Part shown: in pieces, positions 35,887 to 44,805 of the stretch
How positions within the stretch are numbered: the first letter of the stretch is position 1
Layout: the number at the start of each line of letters is the position of its first letter
Source: CADCVQ01 sp038260305
GTDB taxonomy: Bacteria > Actinomycetota > Thermoleophilia > Solirubrobacterales > Solirubrobacteraceae
Direction of reading: 5' to 3'
NCBI GenBank assembly: GCA_038260305.1
Contig: JBBSNY010000021.1
Coordinates: forward strand, 1-64,000
DNA length: 64,000 nucleotides
Made by a program: the position numbers and the translations under genes
Notes under the pieces: model-generated
Databases searched by the model: none
Told to the model about the DNA's origin: nothing
Seen by the model: only the letters and a program-made list of their open reading frames with translations

Positions 35887-35915
35887 TTAGCGTCGGCTCG
35901 CCCGCGAGTTCTTAC
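35887..35915 (-). promoter_or_regulatory. GTAAGA-N17-CGCTAA promoter-like motif
   Basis: GTAAGA (35915-35910) and CGCTAA (35892-35887) face the dehydrogenase relic and, beyond it, the tal-pgi operon. An ATG at 35882 begins only a short, unlikely frame. Confidence 0.5.
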
Positions 35916-35938
35916 CACCCTCGCGCCAGTCGGTCGAG

Positions 35939-35966
35939 GTAAGAGTTGCGCCGGCGCCGACGCTTA
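35939..35966 (+). promoter_or_regulatory. GTAAGA-N16-CGCTTA promoter-like motif
   Basis: GTAAGA (35939-35944) and CGCTTA (35961-35966) lie back to back with the minus-strand copy at 35887-35915. No plus-strand gene follows. A transcript would run antisense to the sigma gene. Confidence 0.45.
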
Positions 35967-36028
35967 GGGCGCACGTCGAGAGTCGGCCGACGTGAGGGCA
36001 CAGGGCCACCGTCCCGTCGTCGTAGACG

Positions 36029-36682
36029 TCACCCGCACGTGAGCGCCAGCTGCGCCTTGAGCTTCGAGCGGGCGTCGTGCAGCGTCTTGTAGATCGCTCC
36101 CGGCGTCGTGTCGAGCTCGACGGCCAGCGCGGCCGGCGAATCGCCATTGATCGCGATCGAGACCAGGACGGTTCGCTGACGCTGCGTCAGCGAGTTGACG
36201 ATCAGGTCGACGACCCGTCGCATGAGCTCGCGGCCCTCCATCAGCTCGGGGGGCGAGGCTTCGACGGCCACGGGATCCATCAGCGAGGGTGGGGCGTCGG
36301 CGCCGACGAGCGTGTCGTGCCCCAGACGGCGCCTGATGCTCACGGGCGCCTCGAGCTGAGCGAAGCGGCGCGCCCACGTCCAGAACTGGCTCTCGCCGCG
36401 GAAGTCGTCGAGCTTGCGCAGCAGCGTCATCAGCGCGTCGTCGGCGGCTTGGACCGCGAGGTCGTCGTAGTCACTGGCCGAAAGCCCCGGGATACGGATC
36501 GCGCGCCGGCGGATCTCAAAGCATGCCTCACGGCGCAGACGCTCGTGAAGCTCGCCGATCGCCTTGCGACGTCCGGGCTCGGCGCCGCGCAGATGCGAGA
36601 CCCAGGCCCGCGACTCCGCCGTCAGCGTCACGCCGGACCGCGCACGGCCGTCGACCGGCGCGCCGGGAGCCGGAACGCTCAT
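36029..36682 (-). CDS. sigma-70-family RNA polymerase sigma factor (paralog 1)
   Basis: A 217-residue ECF-sized sigma factor. The region-2-like segment is LSASDYDDLAVQAADDALMTLLRKLDDFRGESQFWTWARRFAQLEA. Region 4 is LTQRQRTVLVSIAINGDSPAALAVELDTTPGAIYKTLHDARSKL. The 'DYDDLA.QAADDAL…KL..FRG.S.F.TWA' pattern is shared with the genes at 38841 and 45206, so all three are paralogs. Its ATG overlaps the end of the broken GGDEF gene. No Cys-rich anti-sigma gene is adjacent. Confidence 0.88.
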   Translation of the reverse strand: MSVPAPGAPVDGRARSGVTLTAESRAWVSHLRGAEPGRRKAIGELHERLRREACFEIRRRAIRIPGLSASDYDDLAVQAADDALMTLLRKLDDFRGESQFWTWARRFAQLEAPVSIRRRLGHDTLVGADAPPSLMDPVAVEASPPELMEGRELMRRVVDLIVNSLTQRQRTVLVSIAINGDSPAALAVELDTTPGAIYKTLHDARSKLKAQLALTCG

Positions 36683-37706
36683 GACACCGTCCCGCTCGGC
36701 GCCCGACCCAACCGGTTGGCTCCGCCCCAGCGCACCTCGCTGGCGTTCTTGCCAGGGAGGCTGTCGAGCAGTTCGCTGTCTGCGCGCGCGATCAGCTCGC
36801 CGGCAGCGTCGTCGTCGAGCAGTTGCGCGAAGCCCGTTCGCATCGCGCCCGCGTCCGGTGAGGCTGCCAGCGCGCCTGCGACCTGGCTGAAGCGCCGGCC
36901 CGCATCGGCCAGCGTCATGGCGGTCATGACGCAGAGAAACTCGGTCGGCGCCGAGACGAATGATGAGATCGTAGGAACGCACGTGGGCTTGGACGTGCGA
37001 GACGACGCGTTTGAGCAGCTCGTCGCCCGCCGCGTGACCCCTCTCTGTCGTCGAGGGCCATGAGCCCGACGACATCGACATACGCGACGACCAGTGAGCA
37101 GTCGATGCGTTGGCAGCGGTCAAGCTCGCGGTCAAGGTCCGCCAGGCCGGCGACGCGGCTGCGCGACCCTGTCAACGGGTCGGCCTCGCTGGCCGCCAGC
37201 GCCCGTGCGAACGCCTCCCGGTCCACGAGCGCTCGGCGACGCTCGCGGGCAGCGGCTTCGCGATCGACCGCTGCGGCGTCGCGGTCCGTTGCGGCCAGCT
37301 GACCCTGCTGTGCGGACTGCGCACGCTGCTGGGCGGCACGTTTGCGCTGTCTGGCGGCGCGCACGACGATCTCCGCCCCGGTCACCACGCGGACGCCGTC
37401 GTCCTGCTCGTAGCTGCCGTCGCGTGCCGCCATCGCGCTGTCGCGCGTGCTGGCGGCCTGGTCGCGATCGGATGCGAGCTGATCGCAGTCAGCGCTCGTC
37501 TGATCGCGATCAGAGCCGGTCTGATCGGTGTCTGACAGCGTCTGGTCAGCGTCGGCGAGCGTCTGCTCGCCGTCGGCAACCGTCTGTTCGTCGGTCACCG
37601 CTTGAGCGGGGCGCGGATTGGGGCGCTCGATCTTCCCGTTGGCCGCGGCCACGGGACGATCGCCTGACGGACGGCGGGCCATATCGGCCTCCAGACGGCT
37701 CGACAC
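36679..37706 (-). pseudogene. GGDEF (diguanylate cyclase-type) gene with two frameshifts
   Basis: The first frame (from 37706) encodes a long series of DQ repeats (TLADADQTLSDTDQTGSDRD), a Gln/Arg-rich coiled coil and the start of a GGDEF domain (DPLTGSRSRVAGLADLDREL…VVAYVDVVGL). After DDREG the domain continues in a second frame (HAAGDELLKRVVSHVQAHV…IIRLGAD) and then a third (EFLCVMTAMTLADAGRRF…ADSELLDSLPGKN). One extra base at each of two places, near 37039 and 36947, explains both shifts. The signature would read GADEF. Two independent lesions, or two sequencing errors, inactivate a c-di-GMP synthase-like protein. Confidence 0.75.
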
Positions 37707-37901
37707 GAGTATCAGAGATCCCCGCGCCCATCCACATAGACAGTTGTGGACCTACCCCAGGGGCACGCCGCCAAGCATTCGAGCGCAGATCAGCCGCGAC
37801 TTGACTCCCGGCCGATCGAGTGCACATCCGCCGACAGGTGCCCACGAGCTGCGATGTCGTGGCGCTCTCGTTCGCTTCCGGTGCGCCGCCCGTATGCGGC
37901 A

Positions 37902-38090
37902 GCAGCGGCGCGCCCTCGCGCAGCGAGTAGCGCGCCTGGCAGGCCGACACCTCGACGCGCAGCCGCCGCTCTCGAAAGTACAGGCCGAAGGCCAGGCGCG
38001 TCAGGTCTTCCGGGAGGCGAGGCGTGAAGCTCAGCTTGCCGCTCGAGGTGTCCGACCTCCGCGGCAATGACCGCCTGCGTGCAGGCCGAC
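37902..38090 (-). pseudogene. duplicated 3' fragment of the GH65 gene with internal deletion
   Basis: Bases 37902-38040 are nearly identical to 26496-26634 (LSFTPRLPEDLTRLAFGLYFRERRLRVEV in frame), and 38041-38090 matches 26776-26823. The intervening 140 bases are missing. It is a recent, truncated copy of part of the GH65 gene placed about 11 kb away in the same orientation. Confidence 0.85.
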
Positions 38091-38111
38091 CCGGGGCCGG
38101 CGGCGATTCGC

Positions 38112-38510
38112 TGATGATGGGCTCCGGACCCCATCGCGGCGAGCACACGCCAGCCGCAGGATGTCTACATGTCCGCAAGCCAACCGATTTCTCGCGCCGC
38201 CGCACTGCGAGGCCCGCAAGGACCCCCCGGACGTCTGCACGATGCCGACGACGCGCACAGGGCGCCCCGGACCGTCGTCGTCCGGCTTCCGCAGCGGTCT
38301 CAACAGGCACAGGTCAGCGTCGCCACCGACCGCTGGATCAACGAGAGCGGTCGCGACGCGCCGAGCTCCGGGGCACGAAACGCGGCCATGCCGTCGACGG
38401 GTCAACGAGGCTCCTTGCGTCCGCGGATGGTCATCGCCGCCCCAGATGTGGCGGGATTGGAGACGCTGCAGCTCCGCCCGACGCTTCGTGCGCTCGCCCA
38501 CGCGAAACGC
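38112..38510 (+). pseudogene. decayed 5' fragment of the 16.9-kb FAD oxidoreductase
   Basis: Bases 38112-38130 match 16826-16844 upstream of the FAD gene with one mismatch. The frame then reads TDRWINESGRDA…RPRMVIAAPDVAGLETLQLRPTLRAL, a degraded copy of IDRWVNEGGRIHD…RPHVMIAGAGVAGLETLLATRAL. The FAD-binding Gly residues are altered and the gene ends after about 120 codons. Confidence 0.75.
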
Positions 38511-38840
38511 GGACTACGCGAGCCCAAACGCGCACCCGTAGGTCATCCACGCGTGCGCGCGACGGCGATAGCTTCTGGGACACGGCACGCCGGCGGCGGG
38601 CTTTCGGAGGGAGCGCAAACTGCGCTGGCCGCACACGCCGGCGAGGTGCGCCGCTGTCCACTGTGCGGACAAGCGATCCGCGGCGGCCAAGATCTCAGGC
38701 GCCTGCACGGCACCGCTGTGCACGCACGCTGCACCCGCGCGCGACCACCCGACCGCGCGACGTCATCACAGCGATGATCACGCGCGCCGGACACGACGCG
38801 CTGAATCGGGCCCAAATCTGGCCCCGCCCACTAATATGGC

Positions 38841-39500
38841 TCACGCCTCGTCGCAGGGTGCCTCGACCAGCAATCCCTTCTCGTCGAGGGCGCCGCGCAC
38901 GCGGCGGCGGGCGTCGTACAGCGTCGTGTGTAGCGTCCCACGAGTCACGTTGAGACGCTCGGCGAGTACGTCGAGCGGAACTTCCTCGATGGCCACGGCG
39001 ACGAGGACCCGACGCTGATCAGCCGTCAAGTCGTCACGGATGCACGGCACGACCGCGCGAAGCAGAGCGGCGTCAGCCCGGCAGCAGTCGGGACCTGTCA
39101 AGGCCTCGATGGTCCTCAGCCAGCCGTCCGGGTCCGATCCAACTGGGCGTTGTTGCCATACGTGTCGGCGGACGCCCGCAGCGGCCTCGATCAGCGCGAA
39201 CTTGCATGCCCAGATCGTAAAGCGCGTGGGTTGACGGACCTCGTCCAGGTTGCTGAGCACGGCGCGCAGCGCGTCGTCGGCGGCGCACGTTGCGATGTCG
39301 CCGTGACCGATGTCGCCTGCGTCGGCGCATCGCGCGACCTGCCAGCGGGCGGCCTTCATCAGCAGCGCATGCAGACGGGCTACCGCTTGGTCGCGTGTCG
39401 GCCCGCTGCCTCGTAACGCATCCAGCCAGGCGCCCGACTCACTCCCGGAGCGATCAAAGGGCTGCGGCCCGTCGCTCGCTGATGCCTGAGGTTGTGCCAT
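38841..39500 (-). CDS. sigma-70-family RNA polymerase sigma factor (paralog 2)
   Basis: A 219-residue protein with the same layout as paralogs 1 and 3. A region-2-like part is GDIATCAADDALRAVLSNLDEVRQPTRFTIWACKFALIEAA. Region 4 is LTADQRRVLVAVAIEEVPLDVLAERLNVTRGTLHTTLYDARRRV. Region 2 is more diverged than in the other two. It stands alone with no anti-sigma gene beside it, and its ATG 39500 has no clear promoter of the repeated type. Confidence 0.85.
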   Translation of the reverse strand: MAQPQASASDGPQPFDRSGSESGAWLDALRGSGPTRDQAVARLHALLMKAARWQVARCADAGDIGHGDIATCAADDALRAVLSNLDEVRQPTRFTIWACKFALIEAAAGVRRHVWQQRPVGSDPDGWLRTIEALTGPDCCRADAALLRAVVPCIRDDLTADQRRVLVAVAIEEVPLDVLAERLNVTRGTLHTTLYDARRRVRGALDEKGLLVEAPCDEA

Positions 39501-39624
39501 GCGCCCATCGTCGGGGCAAGTCCGGTTGCTCGGTATGGGGTGCAGCCTGCATCTGCGGTGGTTGGCACCGGGCTCAGGGCCGAGCCGCGGGTGGGTGGCC
39601 GATCGCGGGTGAGAATGCCCGGCG

Positions 39625-40722
39625 TCACCGCGGCGCCGTGGCGAGCTTCGGCCGAGCCCGCTGGTGACGGCGCGGGGCGGGCTGGATCGCGAGCATCCGG
39701 GCGAGGTCGCGGTCGTCGCAGTCGGCGAGCAGGCCGCGCAACTCGAGCGTGGCGCCGGTGGCGCGCAGGACGGTGCCCGGCCAGCGCTGCTCGCGGTAGG
39801 TCGCTCCGTCACGCAGCCGCCGGTCCCATACCCAGGACCCCGAGTTGAACAGGTCGTAACGACCGTCGGGCGTCGCGATCGCGCTCAGCGGGACATGGGT
39901 GTGGCCGAAGACGACGGTGCCCGGCTGAATGGCGAGGTTGCGACAGACCGCCTGCATCGCCTCCAGAACCTGGCCGGTCGGCGCATCCCCCGCGAGCAGG
40001 CCGCGGTCGCCCTGGTCGGCGAACGTGTGCGCGAGCCCGACAAGCCGGCGTGAAGCGCGCTGTGGTGCGCGTACGATCGCAGCGGCCCCATCCAGCCAGC
40101 GCTCGACGCGCTGCTGCGCGCAGCGGCCGGACGGCAGGTTGGCGATCTCGTACATCAGCTCGTACAGCGGTGCGATCAGTCCCTCGTAGTCGGCGACCTC
40201 GAGCCGCTCCGGGCGCGCGACGGCGCCCGTCAGATACCAGGCGAGGCGCTCCATCAGCCGCCAGTCAGCAGAGCCGAGGTGCGGCGCGATGTAATGGCCG
40301 TGCAGAAACCGCATCCCATCGAGCTCGCACATCGGGTAGCAGGACACGACGTCGATGTCGGGGCACAGCGCGCGCAGCAGCCGTTCGGCCGGCGCGACGC
40401 GAAACGGCGCTGGGTCAGGCGTGCCGAGCAGCTCGCAGAAGCGCCGCTCGTCGCCGGCGAGTGAGACGAGGTGGTGGTCGTGGTTGCCCAGGACGTAGTG
40501 CACGCGTCCGACGCGGCGGTTGACGAGGCGCAGGAACGGGCGGGCCGCGCTGACCGCTTGCTCCAGCGAGGCGAACACGAGCTCCAGCAGGTCACCGTTG
40601 ATGACGACCTCGTCCGCCCATTCGAGCTCGGGCTCGATGCGCTCCAGTGCGGCCGCCGAGCTGAGCAGGTCGTCGCCGGAGCCGAGATGCAGATCGGAGA
40701 TGATCAACCGCCTGATGGCCAT
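39625..40722 (-). CDS. calcineurin-like metallophosphoesterase
   Basis: A 365-residue two-metal phosphoesterase. All five motif blocks are visible: ISDLHLGSGDD (near 8), VINGDLLELVF, LGNHDHHL, LHGHYIAPH and FGHTHVPL (near 280), with NSGSWVWDR closing the domain. The substrate is unknown; phospholipid- or nucleotide-type esters are typical. Its start lies 34 bases after a GTAACA/CGCTAA promoter-like motif and is divergent from the SRPBCC gene, which has its own copy. Confidence 0.9.
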   Translation of the reverse strand: MAIRRLIISDLHLGSGDDLLSSAAALERIEPELEWADEVVINGDLLELVFASLEQAVSAARPFLRLVNRRVGRVHYVLGNHDHHLVSLAGDERRFCELLGTPDPAPFRVAPAERLLRALCPDIDVVSCYPMCELDGMRFLHGHYIAPHLGSADWRLMERLAWYLTGAVARPERLEVADYEGLIAPLYELMYEIANLPSGRCAQQRVERWLDGAAAIVRAPQRASRRLVGLAHTFADQGDRGLLAGDAPTGQVLEAMQAVCRNLAIQPGTVVFGHTHVPLSAIATPDGRYDLFNSGSWVWDRRLRDGATYREQRWPGTVLRATGATLELRGLLADCDDRDLARMLAIQPAPRRHQRARPKLATAPR

Positions 40723-40728
40723 GGCCTC

Positions 40729-40756
40729 TTAGCGCGCGTAACCGCGCAGGTGTTAC
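40729..40756 (-). promoter_or_regulatory. GTAACA-N16-CGCTAA promoter-like motif
   Basis: GTAACA (40756-40751) and CGCTAA (40734-40729) end seven bases before the phosphoesterase ATG at 40722. Confidence 0.55.
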
Positions 40757-40869
40757 GTCGGGCGCATCAGATACTCCGACGAGCCCGGAGAACGCCGCGT
40801 CGCGTGCGGGTCCGGACGGCGGGCGCGGCATTCGACCGGCAACACCGCGCAGTGCACGAACCAGAGCGC

Positions 40870-40938
40870 ATGCGCACGCACCTCATGGGCTGCCCGGCCT
40901 GCCACGACGACCACGACCGCCTGCTCGAGTTCGTCGCC
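40870..40938 (+). pseudogene. anti-sigma zinc-finger fragment
   Basis: The frame reads MRTHLMGCPACHDDHDRLLEFVA, matching HAHLQGCPACNEDHESLLEFVA at the end of the intact anti-sigma candidate 45886-46146. Only the C-terminal third is left, with no partner sigma gene beside it. Confidence 0.65.
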
Positions 40939-40951
40939 GTTCGCCGCCGAC

Positions 40952-40979
40952 GTAAGACGGTCGGGTTGGGTGCCGCTAA
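40952..40979 (+). promoter_or_regulatory. GTAAGA-N16-CGCTAA promoter-like motif
   Basis: A perfect copy: GTAAGA (40952-40957), 16 bases, CGCTAA (40974-40979), six bases before the SRPBCC ATG at 40986. Confidence 0.65.
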
Positions 40980-40985
40980 CGGTTC

Positions 40986-41579
40986 ATGTTCGATCTCGCC
41001 GTCCCCAGGCTGCGAAACCAGATGACGAGCTGGGGTTACGCACCGGTCGTCGTCGCGCGCACGCTCCCCGCCGACGCCGAGACGCTGTACGGCTTCCTGT
41101 CGGACCCGGCGAACCAGTGGCGCCTGGCGGGCCCGTTCGCCGACGTCGTCGCGTTGCGACCGACGGGTGCGCGCTGCGACGCCGAGCTGCGGCTGGCCTG
41201 GGGCGCGGGCTGCCGCGCGAGCGCGCATGTGTGGCCGCGCTCATCTCGCGAGGTGCTCGCGGTGCACGTCCGGCTGGCTCGGCGAACCGTGGTCTGGGCG
41301 ACCTGGATCCTCACGCCTGTCGCGGGGTCGACCGAGGTCGATCTCGCCGTCCAGTTTGAGTCACGCAGCCTCATCTCCCGCGTCGCGCTGCTGCTCGGCG
41401 GCAGGCGCTGGATCGCCCGGAGGCTGGACGCGACGCTCGTGCTGCTGGCTGCGCGCTGCCTGGGCGCAACGAAGCGTGGGCCGGTTTCGTCAGCCGGTTC
41501 TTGCGTCGCGTCTGCAAGGCGACGCCGGATCGGATATCCACGATCGCAACCAACATCGACGGAAGAATTGAGGGGCTAA
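40986..41579 (+). CDS. SRPBCC (START-like) family protein
   Basis: A 197-residue protein. Residues 12-150 follow the polyketide-cyclase/dehydrase pattern (TLPADAETLYGFLSDPANQWRLAGPFADVVALRP, then alternating strands and a long C-terminal helix VALLLGGRRWIARRLDATL). Such domains bind hydrophobic ligands in a helix-grip pocket. The last 30 residues look like read-out sequence. It lies just upstream of the DUF2231/Rieske gene on the same strand, and the genes probably form an operon. Confidence 0.78.
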   Translation: MFDLAVPRLRNQMTSWGYAPVVVARTLPADAETLYGFLSDPANQWRLAGPFADVVALRPTGARCDAELRLAWGAGCRASAHVWPRSSREVLAVHVRLARRTVVWATWILTPVAGSTEVDLAVQFESRSLISRVALLLGGRRWIARRLDATLVLLAARCLGATKRGPVSSAGSCVASARRRRIGYPRSQPTSTEELRG

Positions 41580-41581
41580 TA

Positions 41582-42436
41582 GTGAGACTGCACGCAGCGG
41601 CCGACAAGCTGGGGCGAATCGACGGGCTGGACCGGTTGGCGGGGCCCGGGGCTAGGGCCGTCAAACAGGTTGTGGGCCCGGGCCGGGTGAAGGATCTTCT
41701 GAGCGGGAGCTGGCTGGGCCATCCGCTGCATCCGCTGCTGACGGACATCCCGATCGGTTCGCTGACCAGCGCAACCGTGCTGGATTTGCTGGCCGGACGG
41801 CGCGGCGAGCACGCGGCCGATGTGCTTGTGGCCGTCGGCCTCATCGCCGCTGTGCCGACCGTCGCCGCGGGAGCCGCGGACTGGTCTGACACGTACGGCG
41901 AAAGCCAACGGGTCGGCGTCGTCCACGCGCTGGCGAACCTGATCGGGCTCGGTCTCTATGCGCTGTCATTACGCGCGCGACGCCGCGACGACCGCGTCCT
42001 GGCAACGGCATTGGGCGTTGCCGGCATCACCTCGATGGGCGTCGGCGGGTACCTCGGCGGCTACCTCAGCTACAGCCGCGGCATCGGCGTCAACAACGCC
42101 TTCTACGAGCACCCTCCCGAGGACTGGACAGCGGTTCTCGACGAACCGGACCTGGGCGACGGAAAGCCCGCCCGGGTCAAGGCCGGCGACGCGACCGTTC
42201 TCCTGCACCGCTGCAACGGGCAGATCTACGCGATCGCAAGCCGCTGCAGCCACGCCGGCGGCCCGCTCGAGGACGGAACCGTCGACGAGGCGACCTGCAC
42301 CGTGACGTGCCCGTGGCATCAGAGCGTGTTCCGCCTCGATGACGGCAGCGTCGTACACGGGCCCGCGAGCATCCCGCAGGCCTGCTACGAGGTGCGCGTC
42401 CAAGACGGCCGGATCGAGATCCGCCACCGCAGATGA
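41582..42436 (+). CDS. DUF2231 membrane protein fused to a Rieske 2Fe-2S domain
   Basis: A 284-residue protein from GTG 41582, chosen for the GAGGGG site just upstream. The N-terminal DUF2231 part (LGHPLHPLLTDIPIGSLTSATVLDLL) has about four membrane helices, and YLGGYLSYSRGIGV closes it. The C-terminal Rieske domain has the ligand pairs CSHAGG and CPWHQSVF, so a 2Fe-2S cluster is expected. It is probably a membrane electron carrier with the Rieske head on one face. It belongs to the SRPBCC unit under the GTAAGA motif. Confidence 0.88.
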   Translation: MRLHAAADKLGRIDGLDRLAGPGARAVKQVVGPGRVKDLLSGSWLGHPLHPLLTDIPIGSLTSATVLDLLAGRRGEHAADVLVAVGLIAAVPTVAAGAADWSDTYGESQRVGVVHALANLIGLGLYALSLRARRRDDRVLATALGVAGITSMGVGGYLGGYLSYSRGIGVNNAFYEHPPEDWTAVLDEPDLGDGKPARVKAGDATVLLHRCNGQIYAIASRCSHAGGPLEDGTVDEATCTVTCPWHQSVFRLDDGSVVHGPASIPQACYEVRVQDGRIEIRHRR

Positions 42437-42460
42437 CCGCCTGCCGACGCGACGATGCAC

Positions 42461-44107
42461 TCACGAAGTAGACCGCGCCGGCGAAGGTCGAGCGCGCTCG
42501 GTATCACCGACCGGTCCAAGGGCGCCTCTGCCGAGCTCCTCGGGCATGCCGACGAGCTGGCCGCCCGCGCATCCTGCAGCTGACACGCGGCGGCGGGGGT
42601 TGACGATTCCGCCCAGCCCGAGCAGGCCGCCGAGGGCCAGGAGCCCGGCGGCGGTCGCCATAGCGGTGCGAAACGCCTGCAGTGACGCTTCCTCGACGGC
42701 GCGGGTGACCTGGCGCGCCTCGCGCGGCGCCAGGCCACGCGGGTCGGCCTGCGCGAGCGTCTTGGCGCGAGTATCGGCGATCGTCCGCTGCGCGGCGGGC
42801 GAGAGGGCGCGGCCAGCAAGTGTGCTGTCGATCGAGGAGCTGAACGTCGCGGACACGACGGCGCCCAGCGCCGCGATCGCCAGCAGTCCGGCGACGCGCG
42901 CGACAGCGTTGTTGACGCCCGACGCCACGCCCGCGTTGGATTCGTCGGCGTCGGCGAGCACCGTCGATGTCAGCGGTGCGACCGTCAGCGCCAGGCCGAG
43001 TGAGAACACGAGCAGGCCCGGGAGCACGTCGACGGCGTAGTCGAGCTCGGTGGGCATGCGCACGAACCAGGCCAGCCCGGCGGCGCCGACCAACGGCCCG
43101 GCGCCCATGAACGCGCGCGGGCCGTAGCGGTCGGCGAGCGCGCCGAAGCGCTTGGAGAGCGCGAACATCACGACCGTCGAGGGCAGCGTCGCCAGGCCGG
43201 CCTGCAACGCGTCGTAGCCGGCGACCTGCTGGAGGTACAGCACGAGGAAGAAGAACGTGATCGACAGGCCGCCGTACATCGACAGCGTCTGCAGGTTGCC
43301 GATCGCGAAGTTGCGTCGCGCAAACATGCCCAGCGGGAGCATCGGATCGGTCGTGTGCGCCTCGTGCCAGAGGAAGGCTGCGAACACCGCGGCGCCGGCG
43401 AGCAGCAGGCCGATGACCTGCACCGATGCCCATCCCTCTGCGGGCTGGCGGATCAGGGCGTAGACCGGGCCCGCCAGGCCGAGCGCGCACAGCGTGGCGC
43501 CGGTCCAGTCGATTGAGCGTCGCACGGCGTCGTCGGCGCGCGGCGGGATCGCGATCGCCGCCAACACCAACGTCGCGAGTACGAACGGGACGTTGACCGC
43601 GAAGATCCAGCGCCACGACCCGGAGTCGATCAGCCAGCCGCCGATGAACGGCCCGAGGACCGCCGCGATGCCCGACCACGCCGTCCACGATCCGATCGCC
43701 GCTCCACGCTCGTCGCGCGGAAACGCGGACACGATCACCGCCAGTGCGCTGGGCGCCAGCAACGCGCCGAAGATCCCCTGCAGCACGCGGGCGGCGACGA
43801 GCGCCTCGATGCTCGGCGACAGCGCACACAACAGTGAGGCGGCGCCGAACCCGGAGACGCCGATCGAGAAGACGCGGCGCTCTCCCAGGACATCACCGAG
43901 TGACCCGCCGACGAGGATCAACGCGCCGAGCGCCAGCAGGTACCCGTTTGACACCCACTGCTGGCCCGCGAGGCCACCGCCGAGATCGTCCTGGATCGCC
44001 GGCAACGCGACGCTCACGACTGTGGCGTCCAGCCCCGCGACGAACGACCCCATGATCGCCGCCAGCAGCGTCAACCGCTTCGCCCGGCTGGGCTCCGCGG
44101 CGCTCAT
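42461..44107 (-). CDS. MFS drug-efflux-type transporter (DHA2, 14 helices)
   Basis: A 548-residue transporter. It has the DHA2 N-terminal pattern FVAGLDATVVSVALPAIQDDLGGG, motif C (AAVLGPFIGGWLIDSGSWRWIFAVNVPF) and about 14 hydrophobic segments. The substrate is unknown; drugs or toxic metabolites exported by proton exchange are typical. A short upstream frame (MSDPVESA then stop, ATG 44130) overlaps its start in ATGA style. A weak GTAAGA motif lies at 44138-44165. It is divergent from the DoxX-like gene. Confidence 0.9.
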   Translation of the reverse strand: MSAAEPSRAKRLTLLAAIMGSFVAGLDATVVSVALPAIQDDLGGGLAGQQWVSNGYLLALGALILVGGSLGDVLGERRVFSIGVSGFGAASLLCALSPSIEALVAARVLQGIFGALLAPSALAVIVSAFPRDERGAAIGSWTAWSGIAAVLGPFIGGWLIDSGSWRWIFAVNVPFVLATLVLAAIAIPPRADDAVRRSIDWTGATLCALGLAGPVYALIRQPAEGWASVQVIGLLLAGAAVFAAFLWHEAHTTDPMLPLGMFARRNFAIGNLQTLSMYGGLSITFFFLVLYLQQVAGYDALQAGLATLPSTVVMFALSKRFGALADRYGPRAFMGAGPLVGAAGLAWFVRMPTELDYAVDVLPGLLVFSLGLALTVAPLTSTVLADADESNAGVASGVNNAVARVAGLLAIAALGAVVSATFSSSIDSTLAGRALSPAAQRTIADTRAKTLAQADPRGLAPREARQVTRAVEEASLQAFRTAMATAAGLLALGGLLGLGGIVNPRRRVSAAGCAGGQLVGMPEELGRGALGPVGDTERARPSPARSTS

Positions 44108-44137
44108 GCGCTCTCGACCGGGTCGCTCATGGCGTCT

Positions 44138-44165
44138 TTGTGCGACATGCGGGCAGCGTTCTTAC
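44138..44165 (-). promoter_or_regulatory. GTAAGA motif with poor second box
   Basis: GTAAGA (44165-44160) faces the MFS gene, but the second box reads GCACAA. The ATG of the 8-codon leader at 44130 is 35 bases away. Confidence 0.3.
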
Positions 44166-44227
44166 GTGCCGGCGCCCTCATACCGCCCGGTCGCAATGTC
44201 GACTTGGTCGGCCGTCGAGGACCGTGG

Positions 44228-44255
44228 GTAAGGGCGTGGCGTGCCATGACGCCAA
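44228..44255 (+). promoter_or_regulatory. GTAAGG-N16-CGCCAA promoter-like motif
   Basis: GTAAGG (44228-44233) and CGCCAA (44250-44255) lie about 55 bases before the DoxX-like gene. The same second box occurs in the copy at 46569. Confidence 0.45.
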
Positions 44256-44309
44256 CTCCATCGAGGCTGCCCGCCACTGGGCGCCGCGTCAAGACAAAGG
44301 AGATCCTCG

Positions 44310-44789
44310 ATGGCCACCACATCTCAACAGCGGACGCCCGCCTACCAGCACAGCCCATCATCCAACGGCGGGCCCCTCGGTGGCGCACGCGTCGACTGGC
44401 GCGACGCCCGCTATCAGGCCTTCGCGCTCATGCGGCTGACGTTCACGGTCGCACCGATCGCGTTCGGCGTGGACAAGTTCTTCAACGTCATGGTCGACTG
44501 GCCGATCTACCTGGCCCCCTGGATCAACGACATCGCGCCCGGCAGCGGGCAGGACTTCATGTACGTCGTCGGCGCCATCGAGATCCTCGCCGGGATCATC
44601 GTCGCGCTCAAGCCCCGCTACGGCGGTTACATCGTCGCTGCTTGGCTGGCCGGCATCGTCATCAACCTGCTGACGTTGTCCGGCTACTACGACATCGCCC
44701 TGCGCGACTTCGGCCTCATGCTCGCCGCGCTGACCCTCGCCCGCCTGGCATCCGTCTACGACCCGCCGCTGCGCCTCGGCCGCCACTGA
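44310..44789 (+). CDS. DoxX-like small membrane protein
   Basis: A 159-residue protein with a polar N-terminus (1-35) and four membrane helices (about 40-58, 85-105, 108-125, 130-148). The start of the membrane part, RYQAFALMRLTFTVAPIAFGVDKFF, is typical of DoxX/DUF417-like proteins. These often accompany redox or thiol-stress genes. A GGAGAT site precedes ATG 44310 and a strong stem-loop follows the stop. Confidence 0.72.
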   Translation: MATTSQQRTPAYQHSPSSNGGPLGGARVDWRDARYQAFALMRLTFTVAPIAFGVDKFFNVMVDWPIYLAPWINDIAPGSGQDFMYVVGAIEILAGIIVALKPRYGGYIVAAWLAGIVINLLTLSGYYDIALRDFGLMLAALTLARLASVYDPPLRLGRH

Positions 44790-44805
44790 ACAACGCCGCT
44801 TGCGA

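Larger units (their letters stand above)
37707..38840. other. gene graveyard (no intact gene)
   Basis: These 1.1 kb hold pieces of genes found intact elsewhere in the window (listed separately). A short Zn-ribbon-like stretch (RRCPLCGQAIRGGQDLRRLH…HARC, about 38643-38735) follows in the same plus-strand frame as the FAD relic, giving a chimeric 202-codon open frame from 38169. I do not regard that frame as a real gene. Confidence 0.6.

Noticed and set aside
38169..38777. 202-codon plus-strand gene with a zinc-ribbon end
   Set aside because: The first part is a degraded copy of the FAD gene and the rest is an unrelated short motif; judged a chance fusion in a relic region.
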